Part shown: one piece after another, positions 33,001 to 44,780 of the stretch
How the letters are laid out: each line of letters starts with the position of its first letter
How positions within the stretch are numbered: the stretch's first letter is position 1
Assembly: GCA_900239685.1 (NCBI GenBank)
Contig: OENT01000458.1
Location: 49,328 to 113,327 of the forward strand
Reading direction: 5' to 3'
From: Rotaria macrura
Taxonomy: Eukaryota > Rotifera > Eurotatoria > Philodinida > Philodinidae
DNA: 64,000 bases
The notes under the pieces: generated by a model
The model's database searches: none
What the model saw: only the letters and a program-made list of their open reading frames with translations
Told to the model about the DNA's origin: nothing
Made by a program: the position numbers and the translations under genes

Positions 33001-35262
33001 TTCGTTGGAAATTAATAAAAATATGTTTTAACATGCTGAAAAAAAGCAACATTCCAGCATTCAACTAAACATGAAACACACTATTGTAAAAAAAATTCTT
33101 ACATTGTTGAGCGTCGTTCGATCAACGTTTCAACTTCTTGAACATGCCGAGAATGGTTAGAATATGAATCTTGATCATAGTTTTTCTCTGATTTCACTGT
33201 TGAAAAATCGATATTTACCCGACGATATTGTTTTATTTCCTTTGTCAATTTTTCAATGGCTAATGTAAATGGATGCTTGAAAAAATCTACATAGATTTTA
33301 CCGCTAACAATAATACCGAGCCATCCATCAGGTTTATAACTCTGTTTCACGATAAGTGGTATCAAATAACAATGTCGTTCAAATGCATAATGCGCTTCCG
33401 ATTGACAATAGACACTTTGCTTATATGCATCCGACATACATAGAAGAACGAATTCCGAATTTTCAATAGCTTCTGCCATGGCAATCATCGTAGCTCCATG
33501 CATATTATCACGATCAATCCAAACAGTGAATCCATCTTGAACAAGTTTTTCATGAATTCGGTAACATAAATGTCGATTCTCATGTGAATAACTCATCATA
33601 ATATCATATTTATACAATTTTAACTTGGTTAGTTTAGTTATAGCTGCAACTTCTTTTTCTAATTTCCAAAGAAGATGTTCAGCAGCTCGCTGTAAATTTA
33701 ATTGATCCGATTCGCTATTACTAATAAGGTTTTGTATTCGTATCATAAAATTTGCATTTTGTTTTAAAGTTAACAATGCATCGTTGTTAAATGAAAGTGC
33801 GAGAAGAATTTCGAGAACTACTGATTTCACGCGAATCGAATCAAAATCATCGTCAATGATACATCGTATAAGTATTGGAAGTGCGTTTTGTTTTATTAAT
33901 TCAATTTTTACTTGATCATGCTGAACGAAATCTAAAACAAACACATTCGATGGAAAAAGATCGATAATGATTATTAGAAAACATACTCTTCAAACTCTGT
34001 AATATACTATAGAATCGTTCTTTTTTCTTTGGATCATCGATCGTATTGATAAGAAATTTCAAATAAACATTGGTAATTTTACTTGGACTTGCCATGTTTC
34101 TAATGTCTGCTTCGTTCATCAATTTACCCAAACAACGGTAAGTATTCAATTGCGTTTCATCCTATTCAACATCAGTCATTTGAACGAGCATAGAAATTAG
34201 AAAGGGCATAGTTTTCATAAAACTTATCATACCAGGTAGTAATGTAAAATCGTACAAATGTTGTACGATACATCTTTTTATTGAAATAACATTCGAATCA
34301 TTCGATGACTGACTAATTATCGATGATAAAAAAGATGACCAATGAGAAACTAATTCACAATAATCAGTATAAAATTCTTCAACTGAAATATTTGCTTGTT
34401 CCCAATCGATGGGACGAACCAAAACTTTGTGCAAATGACGAAGCATATTTCCAACATCTTTGGAACAATATACAATTGAATCTGATGGACAACTAATCAA
34501 CCATTGAGTGAAGGAACGTAATAATGTGCGTGGTATTTTAAGATAAATTTCTGAATCATGATTGATTGAATACCATGTAAGATACAATGGACATGTACTA
34601 AGAAGAAGTATTTGAGTAGAATTAAGTTTTTGAGAAAAATTCTGTTTTAAATTTTTGATCATATCAATAGAATACGATGAACATAAACATTTTCTAACGG
34701 CCAGGAATAGCGATGAAGTTGATTGATGATCGTTTGTAATACTTTGTAATCTATTAAAGTATTGATATGCCATTAGTAGAAAATGAATTGAACTTATAAG
34801 TTGATAATTATCTAAGTATTTGCCAAGCGTACTAATCTCGTTGAGGCTATCGACAAGTTCATTTATTAATGTTTGATGAAAAAGAAACTCCTTGAATAGA
34901 TGAGCATCAGCAGTATTTATACAACGACTGATGTTTTCGCATAATGCTGATAGATTGTACAGTAAATAATATGTGGTATCTTTGCTATGTCTTTGACGAA
35001 GATATTCAACAAGCACACAATCACGTAGAATAATAAAGAGTGGATGTAGAATAAGTTGAGAAAGGACAAGTTGCTTATTCTTTGATGTCAACTCATCCAA
35101 TACGGACACGATTTGTTTAATTAATATAATGCGAATGCTAGAATTCTCAGATTTGTTTATCTCATCGACGAATCCATCGAATGCTATTTTGAGTTGATCA
35201 ATGTTCATAGTTGTTGATTGCTCTCGGATTAAAAGAAAATATTGATCTACTACAGTATTCAT
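30038..35262 (-). CDS. ARM-like - TIR (- SAM-like) protein, three exons, with one in-frame stop
   Basis: Exon 1 is 33987-35262 (helical, ARM-like), exon 2 is 33103-33931 (rest of the helical region plus TIR). The 55 bp intron between them has a GTATGT donor and a TTTTAG acceptor (phase 1). The TIR domain covers about residues 533-655: YDIMMSYSH, then VWIDRDNMHG, and YCQSEAHYAF, in which Glu604 sits where TIR NADases such as SARM1 have the catalytic glutamate. Exon 2 ends at a phase-2 GTAAGA donor. At 30365 an acceptor CGTAG opens a frame of matching phase that encodes a SAM-like helical domain (W, LDGHRLL.LYE, LPIGDYL) to the stop at 30038. SARM-like proteins combine ARM, SAM and TIR, so I join it, with an intron of about 2.7 kb (moderate confidence). 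A TAG at 34162-34164 (codon 367) lies in frame with coding on both sides. Likely role: NAD-cleaving or signalling TIR protein; possibly a null allele. Confidence 0.72.
32095..32579 (+). pseudogene. relic of titin/twitchin-type fibronectin III domains
   Basis: The plus strand encodes an FN3 body (IIEKRDKK, GDWVRC, ETSDGTAV, EGYEYEFRF, NANGVSE) and the linker DIPGQPGTPECS typical of giant muscle kinases/titins. A TAG then replaces the expected Trp at about 32464. After a frame shift, homology continues with GYVVERREKASK, REWTKITKGE and a GTATGT donor at 32580. Two FN3 domains are therefore represented, broken by a stop and a frameshift, with no start codon or other domains. It is a displaced fragment of a muscle-protein gene lying inside the putative long intron of the TIR gene on the opposite strand. 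Confidence 0.72.
32580..33102. other. remainder of the putative TIR-gene intron
   Basis: AT-rich. A 73-codon ORF at 32582-32803 has no domain. The stretch 30366-32094, on the other side of the FN3 relic, likewise shows nothing supportable. Confidence 0.35.
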
Positions 35263-35775
35263 GTTTGATTAGTTACTTAAAAGAAAAACAAAGGCACACA
35301 ATCATAAAATTATAAATATCTATCAGCTATTCATTGGTTTCTGTTCAATTGAATCTATCAAATCCGATTAAGTTCTCAGAAAACTGTCGAGATCTAATGT
35401 CAGATATTTGTAAATGAATAGGTATGCTTCTATTTTATCATGATGCTAATGATAAATTCACATAGTTTCATGCTTGTTATTACATTAGATATGTAAGTGA
35501 ACCAGTAGCTTGAATCGATATCAATTCAATAGACCCTTGACTATTCGATTTTAGATAACTAGAACATACGAACATCGACTTATGAATACTTGTTGTAAGT
35601 TAATAGAAAAGACAATTCGCTTGTGTCTGTCAGCCTGTAAGAATCGATGTAATTTCTCCAGACGTATCGCTGTATATAAAAATTTAAATATGCAATGTGG
35701 TCGTCGTTTACTTTAATTTTTCACCAAAAATGTATTGATGAAACACAGAAAAATCAACGACTTCCTATCCTAAAT

Positions 35776-36115
35776 CAGGGGTGGTACATTTACTTTACTT
35801 TTTCAAAAAGTAAATAAGTAAAGTAAATAAACTATTTACTATTTACTTTTGTAAAGTAAATAAACTATTTACTTTTATAGAAGTAAATAAATTTTTTTTT
35901 CAAATTTTTATAAGACTTGCGCCAATTAAAAATTATTTACTATTTACTTTTACTTAGTAAAGTAAATAGTTTTATTTACTTTACAAAAGTAAATAGTAAA
36001 TAATTTATTTACTTTACTAAAGTAAATAGTAAATCGTTTATTTACTTTACGAAAGTAAATAGTAAATAACTTATTTACTTTACTTTTGTAAAGTAAAAGT
36101 AAAGTACCACCCCTG
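35776..36115. mobile_element. 340 bp hAT-type MITE with exact 8-bp target duplication
   Basis: It begins CAGGGGTGGTAC and ends GTACCACCCCTG. TCCTAAAT flanks it on both sides (35768-35775 and 36116-36123), an exact 8-bp duplication. The interior consists of GTAAATA / TTTACTT words in both orientations, a dense foldback. It has no coding capacity. A partial relative ends at 53794. Confidence 0.85.
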
Positions 36116-36577
36116 TCCTAAATATTGCACGTGTGGCTCGATTATTTATATACGAATCATATATTTTCACTCATAAAATATCAATAGAGAAATGAATCTA
36201 ATTATATTTTTTCAATTAAATATCAGTACATAGAAATATGCAACATTTCCCTATGAAATTAATGACTCACTATGGCGTATATTTCTCAATAGTTAAGTGA
36301 GCCGTTCTTTAAGAAAATGAGTTACTGTTTCAAATTATTTTTAATTTTTACAATGCCTATTATGAAATCTCTAAAAGTCATAAATCAATGTTCTACTAGA
36401 TGACTTTGGTTACTTCAGGAGAGTCTTCTGGTCTCGGATGTTCTCTTCACATACATCCACATCCATCATTTGAAAAGACTTAACCGCCTTTTTTTTAAGA
36501 TGATTCATTTTGATATGGAGAAATATATATTAGCGAGGTCTGAATACCATAGGATCATAGTGCATCCTTGTGTACAC

Positions 36578-36628
36578 CAGAGATGGACACACAACAGATC
36601 AGAGAAAGCTGTACCGGTTCCATCTCTG
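36578..36628. mobile_element. 51 bp hAT-like micro-MITE with palindromic target duplication
   Basis: CAGAGATGGA at the left is inverted as TCCATCTCTG at the right, and GTGTACAC is repeated on both sides (36570-36577 and 36629-36636). Because GTGTACAC is its own reverse complement, target plus ends read as one 18-bp inverted repeat. The ends fit the same CAGRGNTGG pattern as the element at 35776. Confidence 0.7.
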
Positions 36629-36636
36629 GTGTACAC

Positions 36637-39600
36637 TTATTTTGAGTCAAAAACAGTGGTCGAATATGAATTTTGTTTGTTACGCAATTTTAATCGAATA
36701 AGGCTCCACTTTCGGTATACCTAATGTGACGGATAGATAGTATACTGTCTAGTAACTATTTCATTTTGATTGATCTATCATAGGTTGTTTTACAAGATAA
36801 TGCAACTAGCTCTGAAAAACAAATGTGTAGTGGATGTGAAAAATGATTCGTCCAGTGTTGTGAACGAATAATTAACATTCAATCAATTATTATCAACAAA
36901 AACAAATGTTTTGATTTCTTCACCGATTCTAGATCTTGACAAATTCATTTCACTAAAAATAATCTGATAAAAATTGCCACAATAAGGAACTTTGCTGACA
37001 AGCCACTCTTAAATCCACAAAGTCTAATGACTCGAAGGATACAACTTTATTTTGATTGAATTAAGCAACATAGGTATTCGAGTTGAGGCAAAACAAGCAG
37101 TGAGCATAAAGACGTAGCTTCTCGATAAGATTTTAGCGAGTGTAGATATGGAAAAGCTTGCAAAACTATCAAATGGGATTGTTTTTTCAGTTTCTGGACC
37201 GATTCTATCAACCAGTGTTTATTATCGCACTAGAAAGCATTTTGTTCCTGAATAATAGAAAGCTCTCTAACATATAAATTTTACGTTCGTTGAGATTTGT
37301 ATAGAATTTTATGAAATCGCGGATGTATAATATCGATCAGTGATAACACTGAATATTATCTTGGCATCATTACATCAGTAAGAACTCTCTTAAGGTTCAG
37401 GAGTGCAGTTTTTTGTAGTGTTACTTTATGTAATTCTTCAAGTTATGCCATTCGTTTGTATTTTTTTCTTGAGGAGTCATTTCTAAGTTGAATCTTTTGG
37501 ATGCGATAAGGAATTAAATCAAAGCATCACTTGATATTTTTTCAAGTTTTTGCAAATATAAATCCACTCCAACGCTATCAAAAATCAATATCATTAATCA
37601 GATAAGTAATTCAGTTTCAATCCTGGATTCCATTTTTCTTGATCGAATAAAATAGAACTTGTTTCTTCGAGACATCAAAATTTGTATGGTTATAAGGGAT
37701 CAGTCACGATGAGTCTCTCGTTAATAATAGTAATTAATTCAATATCTATGAGTCTTTCAAAATTGAACGAATGATTTTTTTTCAAAAATATGAACTCTAT
37801 TTGAAGCATATTTTGTCAGAACAGAAGTCTAAAGAGGAGACATTGGTTCATACAAACTATGCTCGGCGTACTGTACAAATCATCTATAATCGGCTACTCG
37901 AATCGATTGGACTCAGCAGCTATGAAGAACAAAACATCATTACATTACCGAGATGGACGAATAATGTTTGCACCCATTGTATATCCATTGTTTTTCTAAC
38001 TTTTTCAGAAACAATTTTGCTTCCTTAGGGAACAATTTTAAGTCAAGAAAAACTGGACCGAATTCTATGGAGAAAAATTTTTAACGAATGCAATTCATTT
38101 GATTTTCTATCTACAATGATCTAAATTTATTCTTTCATGCATACTAACACATATCAATCGACTAGAATTATAATTTCGTTAGGATATTAAAATACAACGG
38201 CAAACTTAAGATCAATTCCCTAAAGAAACAATAGTCATCAACCCACGACTTAACTCATATTATTCCTAATGATCTACGCATGGTATTTCTCCAATTGCCA
38301 TCTCTTAAAATCTGAGTACATTTGAACTAAAAAGATAATCTTATTCATGACGAAACAATTTGCTAATTTAAAATAGACGTGTGGATTTCGGAGGTTTTTT
38401 TCTTGCTCTTCAAGTAAGTTTCTCTAGAAATCAATATAAAAAAATAGACATTATTTAGATTTCTCTGCTATGCTCCACGGCAATGACGACAATACTCAAC
38501 ACACAAACGTTCTATGTGAAATACTGCAAGTGACTTACTTGTTCTATATCGATGTGAAGAATGAAATCAGCTGCAAATATCGGGTCAGACAAGTATGGAT
38601 TTCCTTTTCAAAAAATAAAACATGTGACGATGTCGTTCTAAATATTTATAATGATATTTTTATTTTATGTTCCGTCTACCTTTTCTCTCATCAAATAGAA
38701 TACTGGTAGAAACCCCATTTTGTTTCGTAGTTTTTCTCGTCTACCAGGGCATTCCTTTTTGTTTGCTTACATAAGACTTGCTAGTAATGTAATAGAAAAG
38801 TAATATCTAGTAGAATGTTGGTGTTATATGAATTCTATTGAAAATGGCTGATTTCTTGGTTTTTGATGGCAAAGAAGTCATGTTTGAATTACAATACTTT
38901 TACGGTTAGGATCAAGCACGTGATTCACTTCTGTCTCTCAGACTTAGATGTAAATCTTGAATCATGTTGTATAGAAGTTATTGTAAATTATTAAAGAATC
39001 TGACGATTGTACTTATTTGGTCTGAACAATATTAATTTCATTACCTTACAGATTGTAAATACTGAACTACAGATAGATCGTGTTTCATACATAAGTTTAT
39101 TCCTTCCCCATATTTCCTATCGTTAAACTAGTGATAACAAGCTACGTGACTAGTAAAAAACTGTCAGAATACTTCGTCACAATTAGTTTGAAAGGTCTTG
39201 CATACGCTTTGTGAATAGCTATTCTGATGCATAAAATTCTGTAATATCATCTAGACCGATTCGATATAACGTTGTAGCCGAATATGCCGAGCCGTTTTGT
39301 CTACCGATCACTTTGAAATGAGTCTGCATAAGAGCCAATGAATAAAAACACACACAGACACAAGATATATATGAGCCGATCAGATGATATGGAGCAATGA
39401 TTTGTACATACGTATATTAATTGTTTAATGCACATGTAGAGTGTGTCAATCATCGAGCAGATAGAACAAAATAAGAAGGAATCGATAGAATATCTTCCAA
39501 ACAAACAATAAATACATACATATTGAAAACTTTCGTTGATAGCTGTAAGAGTAAGGTTCAATTCTGGAACGACAAATAAATTCATAAATCAACGTCACAT

Positions 39601-40110
39601 TCCAAAATTTTCATTGTCCAAATTCAAAAATAGTTGAACAAGAAATTTTCTTCAGAAATTCTTCAAGTTCATAGAATTTACAAAAAATGTACTTAAAACT
39701 TCTCTTGCATTTTTTCAAAAAAAAAGATGACACATGAAACAACGACACATATACACACATACAAATCTATCACTGTTCATTTCACTTCATCAGATTGATC
39801 GCCAAAGGCAGATTTTTGCAAAATTGGTCATATGCACTGGTGAGGGGTAATCCAATTTTCTATTCAACACGATCCGACTGTAACATCTGATTATATTTTA
39901 GTATTTCTATTAGCTGTTCATCATATGCAAGTCAAAGATTGAGTTTTTCACGATAGAGTGCTCATGACATCGTCGGAATTCGCTGTTTATTTTTCAACAT
40001 AGAAGAAACGTCATTTTGTTTTACGTTACAGCGGATATTCTTCAAGCATCATTTAAGAATTATTGGCATAAAAAGAAAGCACGAAATGTTTGAGTTGCTG
40101 GATGTTTGAT
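36637..40110. other. intergenic, no supported gene
   Basis: AT-rich. The ORF at 37771-38028 (85 codons) has a coding-like amino-acid mix, but I recognise no domain. No repeats or RNA genes were recognised. Confidence 0.4.
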
Positions 40111-41184
40111 TTAATGTTGTACGGTTGCATTTGTTATAAAGCCTTCAGGTTTGACTGTGGCATTGAATCTTAGGAGTTGTCGTCGACGGCGAAGTATTTT
40201 CTCTTGAAATAATCTGTTCAAGTCCTTAATCGATGCCAGACATATGAAAGGAAAGAGAAAAATGACAAAATAACAGAGAAAAAAGAGATACTGTTGAGTA
40301 TCAACTCCAACATCTGGTGATAAACCACATAAATGAGCAATATCAATGATACTCAGTGGGACATTGAAAACTACATTAAGAAAAGAGATGAAAATTAATT
40401 GTATTGTCATTTTTCTATGTTTTTTCCATTGAAACCGTTGATTCGACCGGTATTTCTGCCTAATGACTCGAATAACGAGTGAGAAACTGAAGAACGGCTC
40501 GAGTAGGGATGGTACAATTGAATTTGCGAACACATCCCAAAGGCGTAAGATTGAATCGTTTTGATAACATGGCGATTCATCACAAGTTGGCAATGTAAAA
40601 TCGTATACATTTTTACAAGGATAAAAGTAAATGACGTAAATATAGTAGACGATTATATACATGAGTAAAAGAAGCAATGGTATGTAGTGTACCAATATCC
40701 GTTTCTTTGTTGTTGCAATCCATTGATCATGAAATATGATAATATGTCGCTCGAAAGCAATCCAGGCCATAACTATAGTTCCTCCATTGTACAAACCAAT
40801 GTCGATAAACCACCAAATAAGGCAGACCGAAATACTTTGTGGAATAACAGCCGAATGTACGATGAAATTAATATAGAGAGGAACATCAACCAATTGCAAA
40901 GTAAGTCCGAGTACGAGCAAAACAACTACGGCATGGTTTTTTAGATTGGAGCGTGACTTTCTCTGAATGAGAAGATACGAAAGAACTAAGAGAGCACAAG
41001 CGGTTGATGAAACATCGAATAGAAGAAGAATCCAAAATCGAGCAATACGCGGTAACAGTATTTCACTGTTGGCGAATGAAGAGTCACCTGAATCGTTTGA
41101 ACTATTGTTGGCAAGCATCGCTGTAAGTTTAGGAAAAAGAAATGATGAATTAATTCTACGAAAGAAATGAAAAAAATTAATCAT
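40111..41184 (-). CDS. rhodopsin-like orphan G protein-coupled receptor
   Basis: Single-exon ORF of 357 residues with seven hydrophobic segments: about 50-72, 85-106, 118-140, 166-188, 218-240, 260-282 and 298-318. The N-terminal tail carries N-glycosylation sites (NNSSNDS). An FERH at 144-147 stands where rhodopsin-like receptors have DRY. Cys121 at the top of TM3 and Cys190 or Cys201 in the second extracellular loop could form the usual disulfide. TM7 has FPFICLASIKDLN instead of a clear NPxxY, followed by a basic tail. The ATG at 41184 gives an unusual basic start; Met23 (41116-41118) would give a conventional short glycosylated N-terminus and may be the real start. Ligand unknown; the family is membrane-located and signals through G proteins. 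Confidence 0.8.
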   Translation of the reverse strand: MINFFHFFRRINSSFLFPKLTAMLANNSSNDSGDSSFANSEILLPRIARFWILLLFDVSSTACALLVLSYLLIQRKSRSNLKNHAVVVLLVLGLTLQLVDVPLYINFIVHSAVIPQSISVCLIWWFIDIGLYNGGTIVMAWIAFERHIIIFHDQWIATTKKRILVHYIPLLLLLMYIIVYYIYVIYFYPCKNVYDFTLPTCDESPCYQNDSILRLWDVFANSIVPSLLEPFFSFSLVIRVIRQKYRSNQRFQWKKHRKMTIQLIFISFLNVVFNVPLSIIDIAHLCGLSPDVGVDTQQYLFFLCYFVIFLFPFICLASIKDLNRLFQEKILRRRRQLLRFNATVKPEGFITNATVQH

Positions 41185-43619
41185 TCCAATACGAGCCCAT
41201 TAAGTCCCTATCATTGTTACAAATATTACTCATCTATCCTTGTCTATAAAGAAAGACATCCTACCTCCCATTATCGTTTTTCACAGTTGTGTAGTCCAAA
41301 AAAGCTAGTGATTTCAAGAAATAGACTTAATATATGATTTGATAGCATAATCAGAATGTCACGACAAAGTTTCCTCATAGTGCAGAAGAGACTCTTGTAA
41401 GCAGACTGAACAGCTATTTTAGATCATCACTCTAGTGTCAAAGTGTAGAAGATATAACGATGGCAAGAATACGAGATAAATGACAGGAAAAAAATTGATC
41501 TACAATATTATGTATAGCCAACTTATTACACTTCGTAAAAATGTCAGACATCTAAAAAAAGACTCTGAATTACTCTACGTAATTACCCAATCATAAGACA
41601 AATATAGTGGCAAATTATATACGCACAATAGTAATCTGTGAGCAACTTTTAAAATATTTTTACTTCCTAGTTTACTGAATTTTACCGGCTATGCCTGTGA
41701 TAGGCGATTGTGTTCTATTAATTCATTTACATGGTTGACATAATATTATTTGTTAATTGTCGACAAAAGGAAATGGATTAATTAAAATTAGTTGCATGTT
41801 TAAGAACAATGAATGTTGATGACTTTTATTAAATCGTCCGAAAAAAAAAGAAATGAGTGAAAGAACATCGAAAAAAATATGTTGACAAAAACGATGTCGA
41901 TGATATGGAAACAACAGCGAAGAAAGTTATGATCCTGGAAAGTGTTAAGAGAAGATCCAAATGTTATTGTATATCTCTATTTAAAAATGAGATATGGAAT
42001 TTGAACTATTTACACACAGACTCTATCCGTGCCAAGGACAGTAGCCTTTTATTTCAGAATACTTTTGATCTATTATTGTTATTTGTTGGTAAATTTAAAC
42101 GAGTTACTTCGTGGGATACATAATAAATGTTTTTCTTTTGTTGTACAATAATACTGAAATAAAATTTTCGACATTTATTTTCTGTAGAATATAAATAAAA
42201 TCAACCATGAGCGAAAACAGCTGAAAAGTTTCGAGATTTCAATAAGAAAAGAACGTGTTTGATTGCTCGTCAAAAGAAGTACGTTAAAAAAGTGCAAAAT
42301 AAAGAATACTTAATACTCGCTGACGTATTCATACTTCTAGATGTTGAAAAATTCCTTCTTTCAAGCTCGTGTTTTGACCAACTATCTAGCATTTTAAAAG
42401 ATTACAGTGATTTTTTTTCATGAAAAACTTCAGTGGCACTTTATCGATAAATGTAATGATAAAATATCTAGAGATTTAAAAAGATAGAAAATATTTTTAT
42501 GTAGAATTGGTTTTATGTAGCCAATATGAACTGACTTGGTTTCGGCATGAAAGATCACATTATCTAGAATTTTCTTTCTATGAACAGACTAAAAATCTTC
42601 TATTTAAGATTCTTATTTTCAGATGCCATCCGATATTGTACATTTACTTTGGTTTCACAGTAATGTTATTCTAGTTAAAATCTGTTTTCAAAGAAAACAG
42701 TCCGATGAATATCAAAATGTCAGAAACAATGAATTATCCATAGGAAAAAGCAACTGTAGTCTTATAACTTGACTAAAGAAAATACGATGAAGAGCACTTC
42801 AATGGTAATTGTGCATATAGATCAATATTTGATGGCGTCATCTATCAAATAAAAACTATATACTCTCAGTTGACCTTAAAATTGTCCAAAAAAACACGCT
42901 ACTGAGTAATAAGAGAGAAAATACTTCATGACTACTCATCAAACAGAGTTACACTTGCTTCTCAGTTGAAAATCGATTTCCTTCGCCTATTTTTTTTCTC
43001 AGTATTCACTTGATAATAGAAAACTATGTTAATGCCTTTCTTCTATCTACTTTTGTCAACACAAAGATTTTCTCCGTTTAGTTACGATTTTTTTTGCGAT
43101 ATACTCTATCTCGTAGCACGATGTCTGTGAGAACACCGTTCAGATACACTCGGTAGACTACCGAACTATATTGTGTTGTTCTCGATTCGATCACATGTCA
43201 AAAAAATGCTGAATGAAGAGGCAATGGGCTTAATCATCTTGGAATACATTTTATTTTAGTGCATCCATGTGAACAATATCAAACTTTAATATGTTGTTTT
43301 GAAAATATTACTCGGTGACTTGTGTATTTAATCGTTATTAAAAATATATGGACACATCTCATTGAAATGATCAATAGTTCACCGTCATTGTTTTAGTTGA
43401 TCCTGAAGTGTCATATTTAATATAATTGACACGATAAGTTCGTTGTCGAATATAGGTCTGATGATCGACGCAGAGATTGATAAAGAATAAAAGTAACCCA
43501 CGTATTCTTTGACGAATTCTTCACTTGGAGACGAAGAATTGCGATCGATACTATCATTTTCCTTCTCTATATCAAACTAGACATTTAAAAGAGGACTGAA
43601 TCAGTTGAAAGACGACGTA
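41185..43619. other. intergenic, no supported gene
   Basis: AT-rich. A short ORF at 41857-42123 has no domain. It contains the upstream side of the GPCR gene. Confidence 0.4.
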
Positions 43620-43627
43620 GTATGTAT

Positions 43628-44772
43628 CAGAGCTCCGCGGGACAACCTACAAGGTGTCCCGTCCCGTCCCGCTCCATTTTTCTTTAAGAGTCCCGTCCCG
43701 TCCCGCCTCTTGGCCGCCTTGTCCCGTCCCGCCTACTTCTGTCATTTCCTAGATCGAGAAGTACAGGCCGGTTCTCGTAGGAAAACATTGAAAATTACCT
43801 GAAAATGGAAGCAGTATTCTGGTCAGAAAATTGTCATACGTTGTTTGGTGTATTCCAGGCAATTTCTGTTCTTTTCGGCAGGGACTGACCGGAAATTATC
43901 AGGGAAGAATCAGATCATTTTCTGGTCAGAATACTGTTTCAGTGTTCCGGCGTTTTCCATATTTTCCTGCGGGATAAAACTGTTTTACTGCATCTTTTCT
44001 GCCGGTTCCTGTAGTATGCAGTAGCCGGAATGGTAGAGCTGGGATGTAGGCAACTCTTTTTTTCTGGATATACGGTTGAAAAAGCGTAGCTAGTTTACAT
44101 TTTCTTTTTTAATGTGAATTTTTCTCGGTTCATTAGGAGGGATATGGTCATTGATATTATAATGTTTTTTATAGACTCTTCCTTGAATTATTTTTATTTA
44201 AATAAATAGAATAAAGCACAATTATGACGTTTCNATAGGTATTCTTTTTATTTTCTTTTATATTATGATGGTGGGAAGGCAAGAAGGTGAAACTGGTAGG
44301 ATATATGGACTATTTGCCTTCTTCCTCCATCCTATTGTCATACTATATAAAAGAAAAGAAAACGAATACCTATACATTCACGTACAACATCATCTGAAGA
44401 AGACAAATTCGATTGTCGAAATGTCCCAATTGTGTTTTATTCTAATTGATTTAAATTTAAATTTAAATAATTTAAGGAAGAGTACATAAAAAAACATTAA
44501 AACATGTTTTTATGTGAATGATTTCTTTTACTATCGATCTGTTTAAAAATTAGATGTCGCACAACTGCGATACATGTAAGATAATGTGTGAAAACTCTGT
44601 GCCTTATAAACTTGGCGGGACGCTTTAGTAAATTCATCTTGTCCCGTCCCGCAAGCGATTCAAATTTCAGTCCCGTCCCATCCCGCAAAATTCGCCATCT
44701 CTTGTCCCGTCCCACCTGATCCCGTCCCGGGACGGGACTAGGCGGGATTGTCCCGCATCCCGCGGAGCTCTG
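43628..44772. mobile_element. 1,145 bp non-autonomous hAT-type element with GTCCC subterminal repeats
   Basis: It starts CAGAGCTCCGCGGGA and ends with its exact inverse. GTATGTAT flanks it on both sides (43620-43627 and 44773-44780), an exact 8-bp duplication. Both ends carry arrays of GTCCCGTCCC-type words in opposite orientation, far more GC-rich than the surroundings; such arrays are typical transposase-binding subterminal repeats. It has no transposase ORF. It contains a nested palindrome at 44161-44498 and an N at 44234. Confidence 0.85.
44161..44498. repeat. nested inverted repeat within the hAT-type element
   Basis: The left arm from AATGTTTTTTATAGACTC to the GGCAAGAAGG region reappears inverted on the right up to GAGTACATAAAAAAACATT. 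The right arm holds about 45 bp that have no partner on the left, exactly where the left arm has an N (44234); the N is probably a gap in the assembly of a palindrome. Confidence 0.7.
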
Positions 44773-44780
44773 GTATGTAT

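Noticed and set aside
37771-38028. 85-codon ORF with a coding-like composition
   Set aside because: No domain, no splice partners and no paralogue in the window.
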